64,000 nucleotides of DNA from Sebaldella termitidis ATCC 33386 (GCF_000024405.1 NC_013517.1:3875989-3939988); one strand, 5' to 3'; shown: positions 1 to 9,523, numbered from the stretch's first letter. Notes: generated by a model from the letters alone, not told the origin. A program made the numbers and translations.

Positions 1-145
1 CTGCTTTAGTATACAGCACACCGTTTTTATATTGCAGACTATCACCCTGAACACTTTCTGGTCCGGAATTTGAAAAAAAGACAGCTGCAATAAAAATCAG
101 GATAATTATCGAAAATATTCCATAAAACTGTTTTCTGTTTATCAT
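1..145 (-). CDS. Exported small protein, N-terminal part only (runs off the window)
   Basis: The ATG at 143-145 (minus strand) is preceded by a good ribosome binding site (AGGAAAGG). It opens a frame that stays open to the window edge. The first 48 residues begin with basic residues (MINRKQ), followed by a hydrophobic stretch (IIILIFIAAVFF) and SNSGPES, so this looks like a signal peptide or signal anchor. The visible end (QYKNGVLYTKA) resembles the MORN-like repeats of YwqK-family proteins, but 48 residues are too few to name the family. Confidence 0.55.
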   Translation of the reverse strand, partial: MINRKQFYGIFSIIILIFIAAVFFSNSGPESVQGDSLQYKNGVLYTKA

Positions 146-197
146 TTTGCTTTCCTTTCCTGATACTTAAAATCGTATCCTTTTACTTCACGGATTA

Positions 198-1346
198 CTA
201 CTCATAAAACATAAAAAAATTAGAAATCAGAGCTCTTATATTTACATTATTATCAATACTGTTTTTTATTTCTATTATTTTTTTCAGATTCTTTATTTTA
301 TTTTTCTTTATAAAAATCAATCTGTCCAAAAAATTCTTTAAATCTTTTTTATTTTTAGTAAAAATATCGTTTACTCTTTGATTAACCTCTATCTTTTCAG
401 AGCTTTTATAATATTTATAATTTTTACCAAGCATCATTATACTTTGTATATACTTTATCTTTATAATCAGATAGATTTCTTTGAGATACAGATTCACAGC
501 CTGAAGATGAAGGGCAAAATCATCATTATTCTTTAGCTTTTCCACATCAAAAGAATCCTCTGTATCTTCATAAATCTCCAGCAGCTCTTTTATATAATCC
601 TTAAAGATCTTAAAGTCCGGCTTGCTCATAAACTCCTTTTTATCGTTGAACAGCTTTTCTGCCTGTACTCTCATAAGAAGCTCCGTCAGCTCATTATAAA
701 TATAATATACTTCGATATTTCTGAAAATCTCCTCCAGAGAAAGCTGTCCGCAGCTAAGATCTTGTTTTTTCTTTTTCCATAGTTCTATATCTTTTACATT
801 TCCGTCAAAAAAATAGTAGATTTCTTTTTCTACCTCCAGAGCTTCTATATCAAGCGGTTTTATCACAAAAGTCATAACTCTTGATTTTATAGTCGGAATT
901 ATATTCAGACTCTTTGAAAGGAGTATGAAATAAAGATTTTTTGGCGGTTCTTCTATTATTTTCAGTAATGCATTTGCTGATTCTTTACGCAGCTTTTCCA
1001 CTCCGTTCAGGATATAAACTTTTTTCTTTGCCTTATATGGTGATTCTATGGCATTTAGTATTATTTCCCTTACATCATCTATTTTTACACCCTGCTCATC
1101 TTTATTTATTATTTCTATATCAGGATATGAATAATTATCTACACTTTTGCATACATTGCACACACCGCAGTAATCATTATCCTTAAAATTTTCACACAAA
1201 AAAAGTTTTGAAAACTCTAAAGCATAAAAAAGCAAGTCTACTCTTTTATCACCATAAAAAAGATAACTTGCGCTTTCTTTATCTTTAGCAGCCTCATTAA
1301 TCAGTCTGTCTATTAAAAAAGTATCTTTAAGATCCTTTATGCTCAT
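198..1346 (-). CDS. holB: DNA polymerase III delta'-type clamp-loader subunit
   Basis: This is a clamp-loader AAA+ subunit that helps load the sliding clamp during replication. The N-terminal half carries a four-cysteine zinc module (C-ENFKDNDY-C-GV-C-NV-C) and the family sequence ESANALLKIIEEPP, followed by IPTIKSRV. The P-loop position (LFYGDKRVD) is degenerate, which fits delta' rather than the gamma/tau ATPase. The C-terminal half is lysine-rich and poorly conserved, as is usual here. It starts 1 nt after the mreB stop codon, so it is the last gene of the mutS2-ispD-cysS-mreB-holB run. Length 382 aa is slightly longer than usual (about 330). Confidence 0.88.
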   Translation of the reverse strand: MSIKDLKDTFLIDRLINEAAKDKESASYLFYGDKRVDLLFYALEFSKLFLCENFKDNDYCGVCNVCKSVDNYSYPDIEIINKDEQGVKIDDVREIILNAIESPYKAKKKVYILNGVEKLRKESANALLKIIEEPPKNLYFILLSKSLNIIPTIKSRVMTFVIKPLDIEALEVEKEIYYFFDGNVKDIELWKKKKQDLSCGQLSLEEIFRNIEVYYIYNELTELLMRVQAEKLFNDKKEFMSKPDFKIFKDYIKELLEIYEDTEDSFDVEKLKNNDDFALHLQAVNLYLKEIYLIIKIKYIQSIMMLGKNYKYYKSSEKIEVNQRVNDIFTKNKKDLKNFLDRLIFIKKNKIKNLKKIIEIKNSIDNNVNIRALISNFFMFYE

Positions 1347-1347
1347 T

Positions 1348-2385
1348 TTACGTATTTTCCTTCATTTGAAGAGTTCTCAGAAGATTTCTGTTATCAAATG
1401 CCAGTCCTCCGCCCAGAACTACAGATTCCAGCGGCTGTTCAGCAAGGAATACATTTATCTTTGTCTCTTCTTCCATCAGGTTTGTAAAGTTTCTTACAAG
1501 CGAACCTCCGCCTGTCATAACTATACCATTATCCAATATATCCACAACCAGCTCCGGCGGACATTTTTCCAATACTTCTTTTGTGTTATTTATAATTTCA
1601 TATAATGAATCTCTTATAGCTTCATATATTTCATTCGAAGAAAGTTTTACAGTTTTTGGAAGTCCCGTGATTAAATCTCTTCCCTTTATGTCTATTATTT
1701 CCTCTTCCTCAAGCGGTATTGCAGTTCCAAGTTCCTTTTTTATCTTTTCTGCTGTTCTTTCCCCTATAAGAAGACTGTATTTTTTCTTAACATATTTTAT
1801 AATATCATCATCAAATGTATTACTAGCTATTCTCAGGGACTTACTGACAACTATTTCGTCAAGAGACAGAATTGCTATATCAGTAGAACCTCCTCCTATA
1901 TCTATTACCATGTTTCCTTCAGGTGCGGAAATATTTACTCCTGATCCCAGAACTGCTGCTCTTCCTTCTTCTATGATGTATACTTTTTTAGCTCCGGTAA
2001 TAGAATCAAACAGGGCTTTTTTCTCTACAGAAGTTACTTCCAAAGGTACACATATCATTACTTCCGGCTTAAAAGGCGATCTTCCGTATATTTTATGAAG
2101 AAATAATCTAAGCATTTCTCTTGTAACGTCAAAATCAGCTATTACTCCGTCCTTCAGCGGTTTTACCGCAATAATGCTGTCAGGTGTTTTTCCTAACATT
2201 TCTCTTGCTTCTTTTCCCACTGCTATTACCTTTTTTGTTTTTCTGTCCTGCGCCACTACTGACGGTTCATTTAGTACTATTTTCTTTTTCTGTCTGTCGT
2301 AAATCAGTGTGTTGGCTGTTCCTAAATCAATTGCCAAACTTTTTTTTATTCTAAAAAAATTAAATGTCCTAGAAAAAAATCCCAT
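1348..2385 (-). CDS. mreB: Rod shape-determining actin homologue MreB
   Basis: This is a cytoplasmic actin-like ATPase that organises lateral cell-wall synthesis along the membrane. Near the N-terminus it has the phosphate-1 motif (LAIDLGTANTLIY), then the phosphate-2 motif (MVIDIGGGSTDIAIL) and the adenosine motif (IVMTGGGSLVRN). The N-terminal MGFFSRTFNFFRIKK is a plausible amphipathic membrane anchor. At 345 aa it has the family length. The start has a strong ribosome binding site (AAAAGGAGAAGTAATAAT). It sits between cysS (19 bp upstream) and holB. No mreC or mreD is adjacent, which is different from many bacteria. Confidence 0.95.
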   Translation of the reverse strand: MGFFSRTFNFFRIKKSLAIDLGTANTLIYDRQKKKIVLNEPSVVAQDRKTKKVIAVGKEAREMLGKTPDSIIAVKPLKDGVIADFDVTREMLRLFLHKIYGRSPFKPEVMICVPLEVTSVEKKALFDSITGAKKVYIIEEGRAAVLGSGVNISAPEGNMVIDIGGGSTDIAILSLDEIVVSKSLRIASNTFDDDIIKYVKKKYSLLIGERTAEKIKKELGTAIPLEEEEIIDIKGRDLITGLPKTVKLSSNEIYEAIRDSLYEIINNTKEVLEKCPPELVVDILDNGIVMTGGGSLVRNFTNLMEEETKINVFLAEQPLESVVLGGGLAFDNRNLLRTLQMKENT

Positions 2386-2404
2386 ATTATTACTTCTCCT
2401 TTTA

Positions 2405-3802
2405 TTATTTTATTATATAGCTCGTTGTCCCGTCTTTATTATCCTTCAGCTCTATCCCCAGTTCAGAAAGTTTATCCCTTATCAAGTCAGACAGCTTAAA
2501 GTTTTTCTCACTTCTGGCTTCTTTTCTTATATAAATGAATAAATCCAGCAGACTTGAACTTAAATCTTCCAGACCGCTTTCTTTTAGTTCTATTCCAAGT
2601 ACATTTGCCATTCTGTCATTAATGACAGCAACTGCTTCTTTTATTATAACAGATTTTCCGTAATTATCAATAAATTTATTTATTTCTCTTAAAAATTCAT
2701 GTATTAAAGATACTGCCAAAGGTGTATTCAGATCATCCTCCATGGCCTGATCGAATTTTTCCGAAAATTCCTTTATAGATCCCTCTAATATATTATCATA
2801 CTTTGTATTATTTTCTATTATAAAATCCTTAGCCCGTAATAATGCACCGTTTATTTTTTCAAGTGCTGCCTTTGCTGCAAGCATATCTTCCTTTGAAAAA
2901 TTAATCGGCTTTCTATAATGCGTTCCGGCTAAAAACCATCTGAATACATTACCGTCGAATTCTTCCAGAACATCTCTCAATAAAAAGAAATTCCCTTTTG
3001 ACTTTGACATTTTTTCTCCGTCCAGCTGTATATAGCCGTTATGCAGCCAGTAATTCGCAAAATTCCCGCCGTAAGCACATCTTGCCTGAGCTATTTCATT
3101 TTCATGATGCGGGAAAATAAGATCCTGTCCGCCTCCGTGAATATCAAAATTCAGTCCAAAATACTTATGACTCATTGCAGTACATTCTATATGCCAGCCC
3201 GGTCTTCCCTCGCCCCACGGTGCTTTCCAGAACGGCTCTCCTTTTTTTTTATTTTTCCATAAAACGAAGTCCTGAGGATTTCTTTTATTTTCTCCCACTT
3301 CAATCCTCGCTCCCGCTTCAAGCTGATCGGTTTTTTGGTTTGACAGCTTTCCGTACTCGCTGTATTTAGTGACATCAAATAAGACATCCCCGTTTAGTTC
3401 ATATGCATATCCTTTATCTATAAGAGCTTCTATTGTTATGATCATATCCTCTATATACTCGGTTGCTTTAGGACGTATTATATCAGCAGAAATATTCAGC
3501 TTTTTTGTGTCCTCCAAAAAGGCCTCTATATATCTATCGGCTATTTCACGTACTGTTTTCCCCTCTTCATTTGCTTTATTTATCATTTTATCATCAATAT
3601 CAGTAAAGTTCTGAACATACTCTACCACATAATTCTTATGTCTGAAATATCTCGCCAGTATATCAAAAACTACAATAGGTCTTGCATTTCCTATATGTAT
3701 ATAGTTATATACAGTGGGTCCGCATACATACATTTTCACTTTACCGGGTTCTATTGGTTTGAATTCCTCTGTCTGATTAGTCAGAGTATTATAAAATTTC
3801 AT
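2405..3802 (-). CDS. cysS: Cysteinyl-tRNA synthetase
   Basis: Charges tRNA-Cys with cysteine in the cytoplasm. It is a class I synthetase with the HIGH-type motif HIGN (YNYIHIGNARP) at about residue 36 and KMSKSKGN at about 265. Zinc ligands expected in CysRS are visible: Cys in MYVCGPTVYN, Cys in WHIECTAMS, and His/Glu in FPHHENE. The 465-aa length is normal. It starts 10 bp after ispD. This ispD-cysS neighbourhood recurs in Firmicute-like genomes, and cotranscription is likely. Confidence 0.97.
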   Translation of the reverse strand: MKFYNTLTNQTEEFKPIEPGKVKMYVCGPTVYNYIHIGNARPIVVFDILARYFRHKNYVVEYVQNFTDIDDKMINKANEEGKTVREIADRYIEAFLEDTKKLNISADIIRPKATEYIEDMIITIEALIDKGYAYELNGDVLFDVTKYSEYGKLSNQKTDQLEAGARIEVGENKRNPQDFVLWKNKKKGEPFWKAPWGEGRPGWHIECTAMSHKYFGLNFDIHGGGQDLIFPHHENEIAQARCAYGGNFANYWLHNGYIQLDGEKMSKSKGNFFLLRDVLEEFDGNVFRWFLAGTHYRKPINFSKEDMLAAKAALEKINGALLRAKDFIIENNTKYDNILEGSIKEFSEKFDQAMEDDLNTPLAVSLIHEFLREINKFIDNYGKSVIIKEAVAVINDRMANVLGIELKESGLEDLSSSLLDLFIYIRKEARSEKNFKLSDLIRDKLSELGIELKDNKDGTTSYIIK

Positions 3803-3812
3803 ATATTACCAC

Positions 3813-4484
3813 CTATTCAAAATATCTGAGATCTTCTTTTGTTGTTATCTTAACATTATCAGCATGTCCTTCATAAACCTTTACTCTTCCGCCTATTCTT
3901 TCCACAAGGGAAGAATCATCAGTCCCTAAAAAACTATCCTTTTCAGCTTTTTCATATGCTTCTTTCAGAATAGTACTTCTAAATACCTGCGGCGTATGAG
4001 CTGAAAATAGAGTTTTTCTTTCAGGGGTACTTACTATAAAGCCGTATTTATCAATTACCTTAACAGTGTCTTTCAAAGGAATTCCTACTACAAGACCGTC
4101 AAGATTTTCTTCTGCCATAAGAATCTCATAAGTACTTTCTATATATTCCTGTCTTATATTGGGACGAACCCCATCCTGTACAGCTATTATAGCTTCTTCT
4201 TCTATATGATCAAGTGCATTTTTTATAGAGTACTGTCTTTCGCTCCCGCCTTCCACTATCTTTTTTACTTTGGTAATTTTAAATTCACGCAGATAATTCT
4301 CCACAAGCTTAATATCTTTTTTGTTAACTGATATGTATATACCGTCTACAAGTTTATTTTTTTCTATTACTTCCAAAGTAGATATAAAAATCGGTTTTTC
4401 CTTTATCCGATAATATTGTTTTGGGATATTCAGCCCCATTCTTTTACCTAATCCTGCGATAGGAACAATAAAATAATACTTCAT
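3813..4484 (-). CDS. ispD: 2-C-methyl-D-erythritol 4-phosphate cytidylyltransferase
   Basis: Third step of the MEP pathway of isoprenoid synthesis: transfers CMP from CTP to methylerythritol 4-phosphate. The N-terminal nucleotide loop (IAGLGKRMGLNIPKQY) carries the conserved Gly-rich segment and catalytic Arg/Lys. AVQDGVRP, the substrate-binding Asp/Arg segment, and VGIPLKDTVK with FSAHTPQVF follow. Length 223 aa is typical of the monofunctional enzyme (no IspF fusion). It starts 2 bp after the mutS2 stop, indicating one operon. Confidence 0.95.
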   Translation of the reverse strand: MKYYFIVPIAGLGKRMGLNIPKQYYRIKEKPIFISTLEVIEKNKLVDGIYISVNKKDIKLVENYLREFKITKVKKIVEGGSERQYSIKNALDHIEEEAIIAVQDGVRPNIRQEYIESTYEILMAEENLDGLVVGIPLKDTVKVIDKYGFIVSTPERKTLFSAHTPQVFRSTILKEAYEKAEKDSFLGTDDSSLVERIGGRVKVYEGHADNVKITTKEDLRYFE

Positions 4485-4486
4485 TT

Positions 4487-6829
4487 TTATTTTAACTTAG
4501 CGACAGTACAGCCAAGCCCTCCCTCATTCTGATTTGCATCTCTATACTCCGATATATATTTAGACTTTTTCAAATACTCCTGTATTCTGGTTCTTAATGC
4601 CATAGTTCCTTTTCCGTGAATTATGTATACTTCTGAATACCCTGTCAGCATTGCCCTGTCCAGATACAGCTCTAGCTCAGTCATTGCTTCATCACCGGTC
4701 ATTCCTCTCAAATCCACTTCTCCTTTTACATTAGTTGATTTTAATGATGCAAATCCGCCTAATTTCTTTTTATTTTTCTTTTCTATCTTCTGTATGTCAT
4801 CAGTACTTACCACAAGTTTCAATATTCCTGCCTGTATCTGAACACTGTCTGATTCTCCGATTATTCTTAGGATTTTTCCGTTCTGATTTATCGACTTTAC
4901 AAAAACTTCCTCACCAAGCTGAAAATCTGTCTTTTTGTTTGTTTTTACTTTTTTCTTTACATTCTGCTCTTTTTCAAGCCTGAAAGATTCACGAAGCATA
5001 TTCAGACTTCTCTGTGCATCCTTTGCCTCTTCTTTTTTCATCTCATCCTGGCTTATTTTATCCACAAGATTCTTAGCCTTTGCCTGAACCTCACGCAGAT
5101 ACTTGTCAGCTTCATCATATGCTTCTTTTACTATTTGATTTTTTTCATTTTCCAGAGTGATTATGTCAGCTTCATACTTCTGCTTTCTGCTCTCCATTTC
5201 TTCTTTTGCATTTTCCAGCTCTATCTTCAGTTTTTCTACTTCATCTGTTTTTTCCTTTATGGATATAAGCATTTTCTCCACTTTTTGATTTTCTTCACTT
5301 ATATATGATTTTGCATTATTTATGATCTCTTCGTTTATACCGTATTTCCCGGCAATAATCAAAGCATTGCTTTCTCCCGGAATACCTTCCAGAAGTCTGT
5401 ATGTGGGAAGCAGCGTTTCTACGTTAAATTCCATGGAAGCACTCTTTATCCCGTCAGTATTAAAGGCATGTGCCTTTACTTCACTGTAGTGTGTAGTGAT
5501 TATTGATTTCACATTCTTCTGATTCAGATAATCAATTACTGACATTGCAAAAGCTGCTCCCTCCATAGGATCAGTTCCGCTCCCGATTTCATCTATAAGA
5601 ACAAGCGATCTTCTGTTGGCTGCTTCAAGTATTTCTTTTATATTCTTTATATGTGCAGAAAACGACGACAGATTCTGTTCTATACTCTGTTCATCCCCTA
5701 TATCCGCAAGAACACTGCCAAAAAATCCTATTTCCGTTTTTTCATCTGCCGGAATAGGAATTCCTGATAAAGCCATTATTGTAAGAAGTCCTGCTATCTT
5801 TTGCGTTACAGTCTTCCCCCCTGTATTAGGACCGGTTATAAGCATAATATTGTCATTGTCCCCGAGTTCAAAGTTAATAGGAACCATTTTTTCCCTGTCT
5901 ATAAGAGGATGTCTTGCTACTACTAGCTTCAGATACTCTTTATTGACTACCTTAGGCACTCTGCACTCATTTTCTATTGAATAAAGAACTTTGGCATTGA
6001 TAAAATCCAGTCTTTCGAGAAGATCCTTTATTAATGCTATTTCGTCTTTTTTATTTCTTATAAGCTCTGTAATACGGATAAGGACTTTTCTTATTTCCTC
6101 TCTTTCCTTTGCCTCGTATTCTCTGAGTTTATTATTTAATGAAACTGTATTCAGGGGTTCTATGTATACAGTACTTCCTGTTGATGATCTGTCATGCTCT
6201 ATTCCCTTTACAAGAGATTTGAACTCTGTTTTCACAGGTATTACATAACGCTCGTTCCTTTTAGTAACGATCTTTTCCTGTATTGCCTTCTGCAAATCTC
6301 TGTTATTTATTATCTCATCAAACTTTTCTTTTATATTGACATTTATATTGCTTTTTTGTCTTCTGATATCTCTTAAGCCCAGCGAAGCTGTGTCCTTCAT
6401 ATTTCCCTCGTCATCCACCACTTCGGAAATAAAGTCTTCCAGATCTTTCAAATCTTCTGTATCAGAAAAAATATTCCATACAAGACCGTACTTATCCTTT
6501 ATATTCTTAGCACGGCTTTTGGAAATTCTGTAAACAGCAAGATTTTTTCTTAATTCCGCCAGATCTTCTACAGACAAATAGGAACCTATCAAATCTATCG
6601 TTCTAAGAAATTTTCCTATATCTGAAAGATTAGTCAGCTCCAGTCCGTCGTCATATTTATAAAAATCAATAAACTCTACCAAAAGGGCAAGCTCTTTATC
6701 CAGTTCACCTTTATTTTTCATAATGTCCAAATCTAGAAACTTTTCCTTGGTAGCTTCCAGCTTTGCCAAATCTATTATTTTATTAATAACTTTATGAAAT
6801 TCCAAAACTTCATAACTTCTATTTTCCAT
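4487..6829 (-). CDS. mutS2: MutS2 family ATPase/endonuclease with Smr domain
   Basis: MutS2 proteins are linked to suppression of recombination and, in Bacillus, to rescue of collided ribosomes (RqcU). They are not mismatch repair enzymes. Domains in order: N-terminal clamp and helical lever, ABC-type ATPase (Walker A GPNTGGKTVT near residue 335; Walker B LVLIDEIGSGTDP), a long charged coiled coil (about 520-620), a KOW-like linker, and a C-terminal Smr domain (VDLRGMTGDEAM ... YIIHGKGT). The Smr motif here reads HGKGTM where HGxGTG is usual. Start: ATG with AGGAGA upstream. First gene of the minus-strand operon. Confidence 0.95.
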   Translation of the reverse strand: MENRSYEVLEFHKVINKIIDLAKLEATKEKFLDLDIMKNKGELDKELALLVEFIDFYKYDDGLELTNLSDIGKFLRTIDLIGSYLSVEDLAELRKNLAVYRISKSRAKNIKDKYGLVWNIFSDTEDLKDLEDFISEVVDDEGNMKDTASLGLRDIRRQKSNINVNIKEKFDEIINNRDLQKAIQEKIVTKRNERYVIPVKTEFKSLVKGIEHDRSSTGSTVYIEPLNTVSLNNKLREYEAKEREEIRKVLIRITELIRNKKDEIALIKDLLERLDFINAKVLYSIENECRVPKVVNKEYLKLVVARHPLIDREKMVPINFELGDNDNIMLITGPNTGGKTVTQKIAGLLTIMALSGIPIPADEKTEIGFFGSVLADIGDEQSIEQNLSSFSAHIKNIKEILEAANRRSLVLIDEIGSGTDPMEGAAFAMSVIDYLNQKNVKSIITTHYSEVKAHAFNTDGIKSASMEFNVETLLPTYRLLEGIPGESNALIIAGKYGINEEIINNAKSYISEENQKVEKMLISIKEKTDEVEKLKIELENAKEEMESRKQKYEADIITLENEKNQIVKEAYDEADKYLREVQAKAKNLVDKISQDEMKKEEAKDAQRSLNMLRESFRLEKEQNVKKKVKTNKKTDFQLGEEVFVKSINQNGKILRIIGESDSVQIQAGILKLVVSTDDIQKIEKKNKKKLGGFASLKSTNVKGEVDLRGMTGDEAMTELELYLDRAMLTGYSEVYIIHGKGTMALRTRIQEYLKKSKYISEYRDANQNEGGLGCTVAKLK

Positions 6830-6869
6830 TTTTTCTCCTATAACATTTCACATGTAAGATTTCCGATAA

Positions 6870-6898
6870 ATTATATCATATTTTCTATACTTTTTCTA
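6870..6898 (-). promoter_or_regulatory. Probable promoter of the mutS2-holB operon
   Basis: On the minus strand a perfect TATAAT (6870-6875) is preceded at 17 bp by TAGAAA (6893-6898). It lies about 40 bp upstream of the mutS2 start, back to back with the scrR promoter. Confidence 0.5.
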
Positions 6899-6950
6899 TT
6901 TTAATTTATTAATGATGCATAGCAGAAAATAATTTTATTTGAAGTGCTTA

Positions 6951-6978
6951 TTGACTTTTATTAATTTCATGGTATACT
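6951..6978 (+). promoter_or_regulatory. Promoter of the LacI-type regulator gene
   Basis: TTGACT (6951-6956), 16-bp spacer, TATACT (6973-6978) with an upstream TGG (extended -10). The predicted transcription start falls inside the operator at 6984-6997, so the gene is probably self-repressed. Confidence 0.7.
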
Positions 6979-6983
6979 AAATG

Positions 6984-6997
6984 TGTTAACGTTTACA
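6984..6997. promoter_or_regulatory. LacI-family operator O1 (autoregulatory)
   Basis: TGTTAACGTTTACA, a near-perfect palindrome with the central AACGTT typical of LacI/GalR operators. Its exact reverse complement occurs in front of the PTS gene at 8037-8050. Confidence 0.75.
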
Positions 6998-7012
6998 TAT
7001 TTAGGAGAAAAT

Positions 7013-8005
7013 ATGACTATAAAAGAAATTGCCAAAATGGCCGGAGTTTCCACTGCCACTGTATCACGTGCCATAAATAATTCCGGATACATAAAAATTG
7101 AAGTAAAGGAAAAAATTTTAAGAATCATAGAAGAAACCGGATTTACTCCCAGCTCGGTAGCACAGGATCTGAAAAGAAACCGAACTAATCTGATCGGGGT
7201 TATCATTCCCAAAATCAGTTCCTTTTCTGTAGCACAGGTAGTAGACGGGATTTCCCTTGAGCTAAACAAGCGAAATTTCAGTATTCTTCTAGCTAATACG
7301 AATAATAACGCTGAAGAAGAATTAAAGTATCTGAAAATTTTTCAGGAAAAAAGAGCAAATGGTATTCTTATTTTAGGAACTGAAATATCCGAAGAACATA
7401 AAAATCTCATAAACTCTTCTTCTATTCCTGTTATTGTCATCGGTCAGAATGTATCCGAAGCCGGCATTCCCTGTGTAGTACAGCAGGAAAAAGAAGCTGC
7501 CTATGATATTACCAGATATCTGACAGATAATAATCATAAAAGAATAGCTTATATTGGTACAGATATTGAGGATTTTGCCGTTAGAAACGAAAGAAAAGCC
7601 GGATTTTTGAAAGCTCTGGCAGATTCTGACATTTATTTTGATGAAAAATGTACTTATTATTCCGGATTTTCATCTGATACCGGCTATACAGGCATCAAAA
7701 AGCTTTTGAAAGAATTTCCTGATCTTACAGCTGTTTTTTGTGCAACAGGAACTATGGCTACAGGAGCTGTAAATGCACTTTTGGAAAGCGGGTCCGGAGT
7801 TCCTGAAAATGTTTCAGTAACAGGAATGGGTAGTACTAATTACGGTATAAACACCCTGAAAATAACCTCTGTTATTTATGATTATGTCAAAACAGGCTCA
7901 GAAGGAGCAAAAATGCTTTTGAATATCCTTGACAATAAGAGTAAATCTGAAAAAATCTCTGTTCCTTATAGATTTTTTCAGGGAAACACAGTAAAAAAGA
8001 TTTGA
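7013..8005 (+). CDS. scrR: LacI-family repressor of the sucrose operon
   Basis: Likely sucrose repressor. The first residues form a LacI helix-turn-helix (TIKEIAKMAGVSTATVSRAINNSGYI) and hinge helix (SVAQDLKRN), followed by a periplasmic-binding-protein-like sugar domain (LIGVIIPKISSFS ... VTGMGST). I take the ATG at 7013 because AGGAGA lies 7 bp before it; an in-frame GTG at 6983 falls within the operator and has no binding site. Product 330 aa, normal for the family. It precedes scrA-scrB on the same strand and is separated from them by 78 bp containing the second operator. The effector is inferred from the neighbours; the name scrR rests on context. Confidence 0.85.
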   Translation: MTIKEIAKMAGVSTATVSRAINNSGYIKIEVKEKILRIIEETGFTPSSVAQDLKRNRTNLIGVIIPKISSFSVAQVVDGISLELNKRNFSILLANTNNNAEEELKYLKIFQEKRANGILILGTEISEEHKNLINSSSIPVIVIGQNVSEAGIPCVVQQEKEAAYDITRYLTDNNHKRIAYIGTDIEDFAVRNERKAGFLKALADSDIYFDEKCTYYSGFSSDTGYTGIKKLLKEFPDLTAVFCATGTMATGAVNALLESGSGVPENVSVTGMGSTNYGINTLKITSVIYDYVKTGSEGAKMLLNILDNKSKSEKISVPYRFFQGNTVKKI

Positions 8006-8036
8006 TTTCTTTTATCAGTCTTTTTTTAAAAGAATA

Positions 8037-8059
8037 TGTAAACGTTAACATATTATAAT
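8037..8059 (+). promoter_or_regulatory. Operator O2 and promoter of the sucrose PTS operon
   Basis: TGTAAACGTTAACA (8037-8050) is the exact reverse complement of the operator at 6984-6997. A perfect -10 TATAAT (8054-8059) starts 3 bp after it, so bound repressor would cover the promoter spacer. The -35 region (around 8031) is poor. Confidence 0.75.
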
Positions 8060-8083
8060 TTAGATTAATTTTATGGAGGAAAA

Positions 8084-9520
8084 ATGGATGATAAAAAAAT
8101 AGCCGAAGAAATTCTGATAAGTCTCGGAGGAAAAGATAATATTGAGGCAGCTGCACATTGTGCTACTCGTCTGAGAATTGTACTAAAGGATAATGCAAAA
8201 TTAAATAAAACCGAACTGGAAAAAACAGATGGTGTAAAAGGATATTTTGAAACAGGCGGACAGCATCAGATTATACTTGGAAGCGGACTTGTCCAAAAAG
8301 TGTACAAGGAATTTGTAAAAATAGCAGAAATAGAATCGTCAAATACCGCAGCTGTGAACTCTGCCGGAACAAAAAAACTAAATATTCTGCAAAGATTTGT
8401 AAAAATGCTTTCTGATATTTTCGTACCTATTATACCCGCAATAGTGGCAGGCGGTCTTTTAATGGGAATTAACAATATTCTGGTCGCCAAGGGACTTTTT
8501 GCTGCAGGAAAATCTGTAATTGACCTGTATCCGCAGACTGCTGATCTGGCAAATATGATAGATACCTTCGCTAATGCCCCATTTGTTTTTTTACCTGTAT
8601 TAATAGCTTTTTCAGCTACTAAAAGATTCGGCGGCAATCCTTATCTGGGAGCAGCTCTTGGTATGCTTATGGTACATCCCGCATTACTAAACGGCTGGTC
8701 TTATGGAGATGCTGTAATAAACGGACAAATTCCGTACTGGAATATCTATGGTTTTAAAATAGCTAAAGTCGGTTATCAGGGTACTGTTCTTCCTGTACTG
8801 GCTTCATCTTATATTCTTGCCTATATAGAAAATAAACTTAGAAAAATTGTTCCGACTTTTTTAGATAATCTTCTTACGCCAATGTTTTCATTATTCATAA
8901 CCGGACTTCTTACCTTTGTATGTCTTGGTCCGCTTATGCGTACATGCGGAAATCTTCTTACAGACGGTATATTAATGCTGTATAACACAGGCGGTATAGT
9001 CGGAGGAGGAATTTTTGGTTTTTTCTATGCACCTATCGTTATCACAGGAATGCATCACAGTTTTATAGCTATAGAAACCCAGCTTCTTGCTGATATGGCA
9101 AGAACCGGAGGAAGTTTTATCTTTCCTATTGCAGCTATGTCAAATATAGCTCAGGGTGCAGCATGTCTCAGTGCTTTTTTCCTTATAAAAGATGAAAAAC
9201 TAAAAGGGTTAGCAGTTCCATCAGGTTTTTCAGCACTTCTGGGAATTACAGAGCCGGCTATGTTCGGAGTAAATCTGAAGCTTCGATATCCCTTTCTGGG
9301 TGCTGTTATAGGCTCATGTGCAGCAAGTATTTTTATTACTTATAAGCATGTACTGGCTCAGGCGCTGGGTGCCGCCGGACTGCCCGGAATTATTTCCATA
9401 AGACCCCAGAATATAGTTTCATATATTATAGGTATGCTTATTTCCTTTGTAATTTCTGCTGCTGTTACTTTTGTCCTTGGAAAAAGAGAAAATATAAAAA
9501 AACAAAGGAAGGCGGGCTGA
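8084..9520 (+). CDS. scrA: PTS system sucrose-type EIIBC component
   Basis: Imports and phosphorylates sucrose (inferred) to sucrose 6-phosphate at the inner membrane. An N-terminal EIIB domain (residues 1-80) has the phosphorylated Cys26 in AAHCATRLRI. A linker precedes a multi-pass EIIC domain of the glucose/sucrose superfamily (VPIIPAIVAGGLLMG; GITEPAMFGVNL). There is no EIIA domain, so the phosphoryl group must come from a glucose-type EIIA encoded elsewhere. Start ATG has TGGAGGAAAA upstream. It is followed after 3 nt by scrB, which is the main reason for naming the substrate sucrose; trehalose-type EIIBC proteins look similar. Confidence 0.88.
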   Translation: MDDKKIAEEILISLGGKDNIEAAAHCATRLRIVLKDNAKLNKTELEKTDGVKGYFETGGQHQIILGSGLVQKVYKEFVKIAEIESSNTAAVNSAGTKKLNILQRFVKMLSDIFVPIIPAIVAGGLLMGINNILVAKGLFAAGKSVIDLYPQTADLANMIDTFANAPFVFLPVLIAFSATKRFGGNPYLGAALGMLMVHPALLNGWSYGDAVINGQIPYWNIYGFKIAKVGYQGTVLPVLASSYILAYIENKLRKIVPTFLDNLLTPMFSLFITGLLTFVCLGPLMRTCGNLLTDGILMLYNTGGIVGGGIFGFFYAPIVITGMHHSFIAIETQLLADMARTGGSFIFPIAAMSNIAQGAACLSAFFLIKDEKLKGLAVPSGFSALLGITEPAMFGVNLKLRYPFLGAVIGSCAASIFITYKHVLAQALGAAGLPGIISIRPQNIVSYIIGMLISFVISAAVTFVLGKRENIKKQRKAG

Positions 9521-9523
9521 AAT

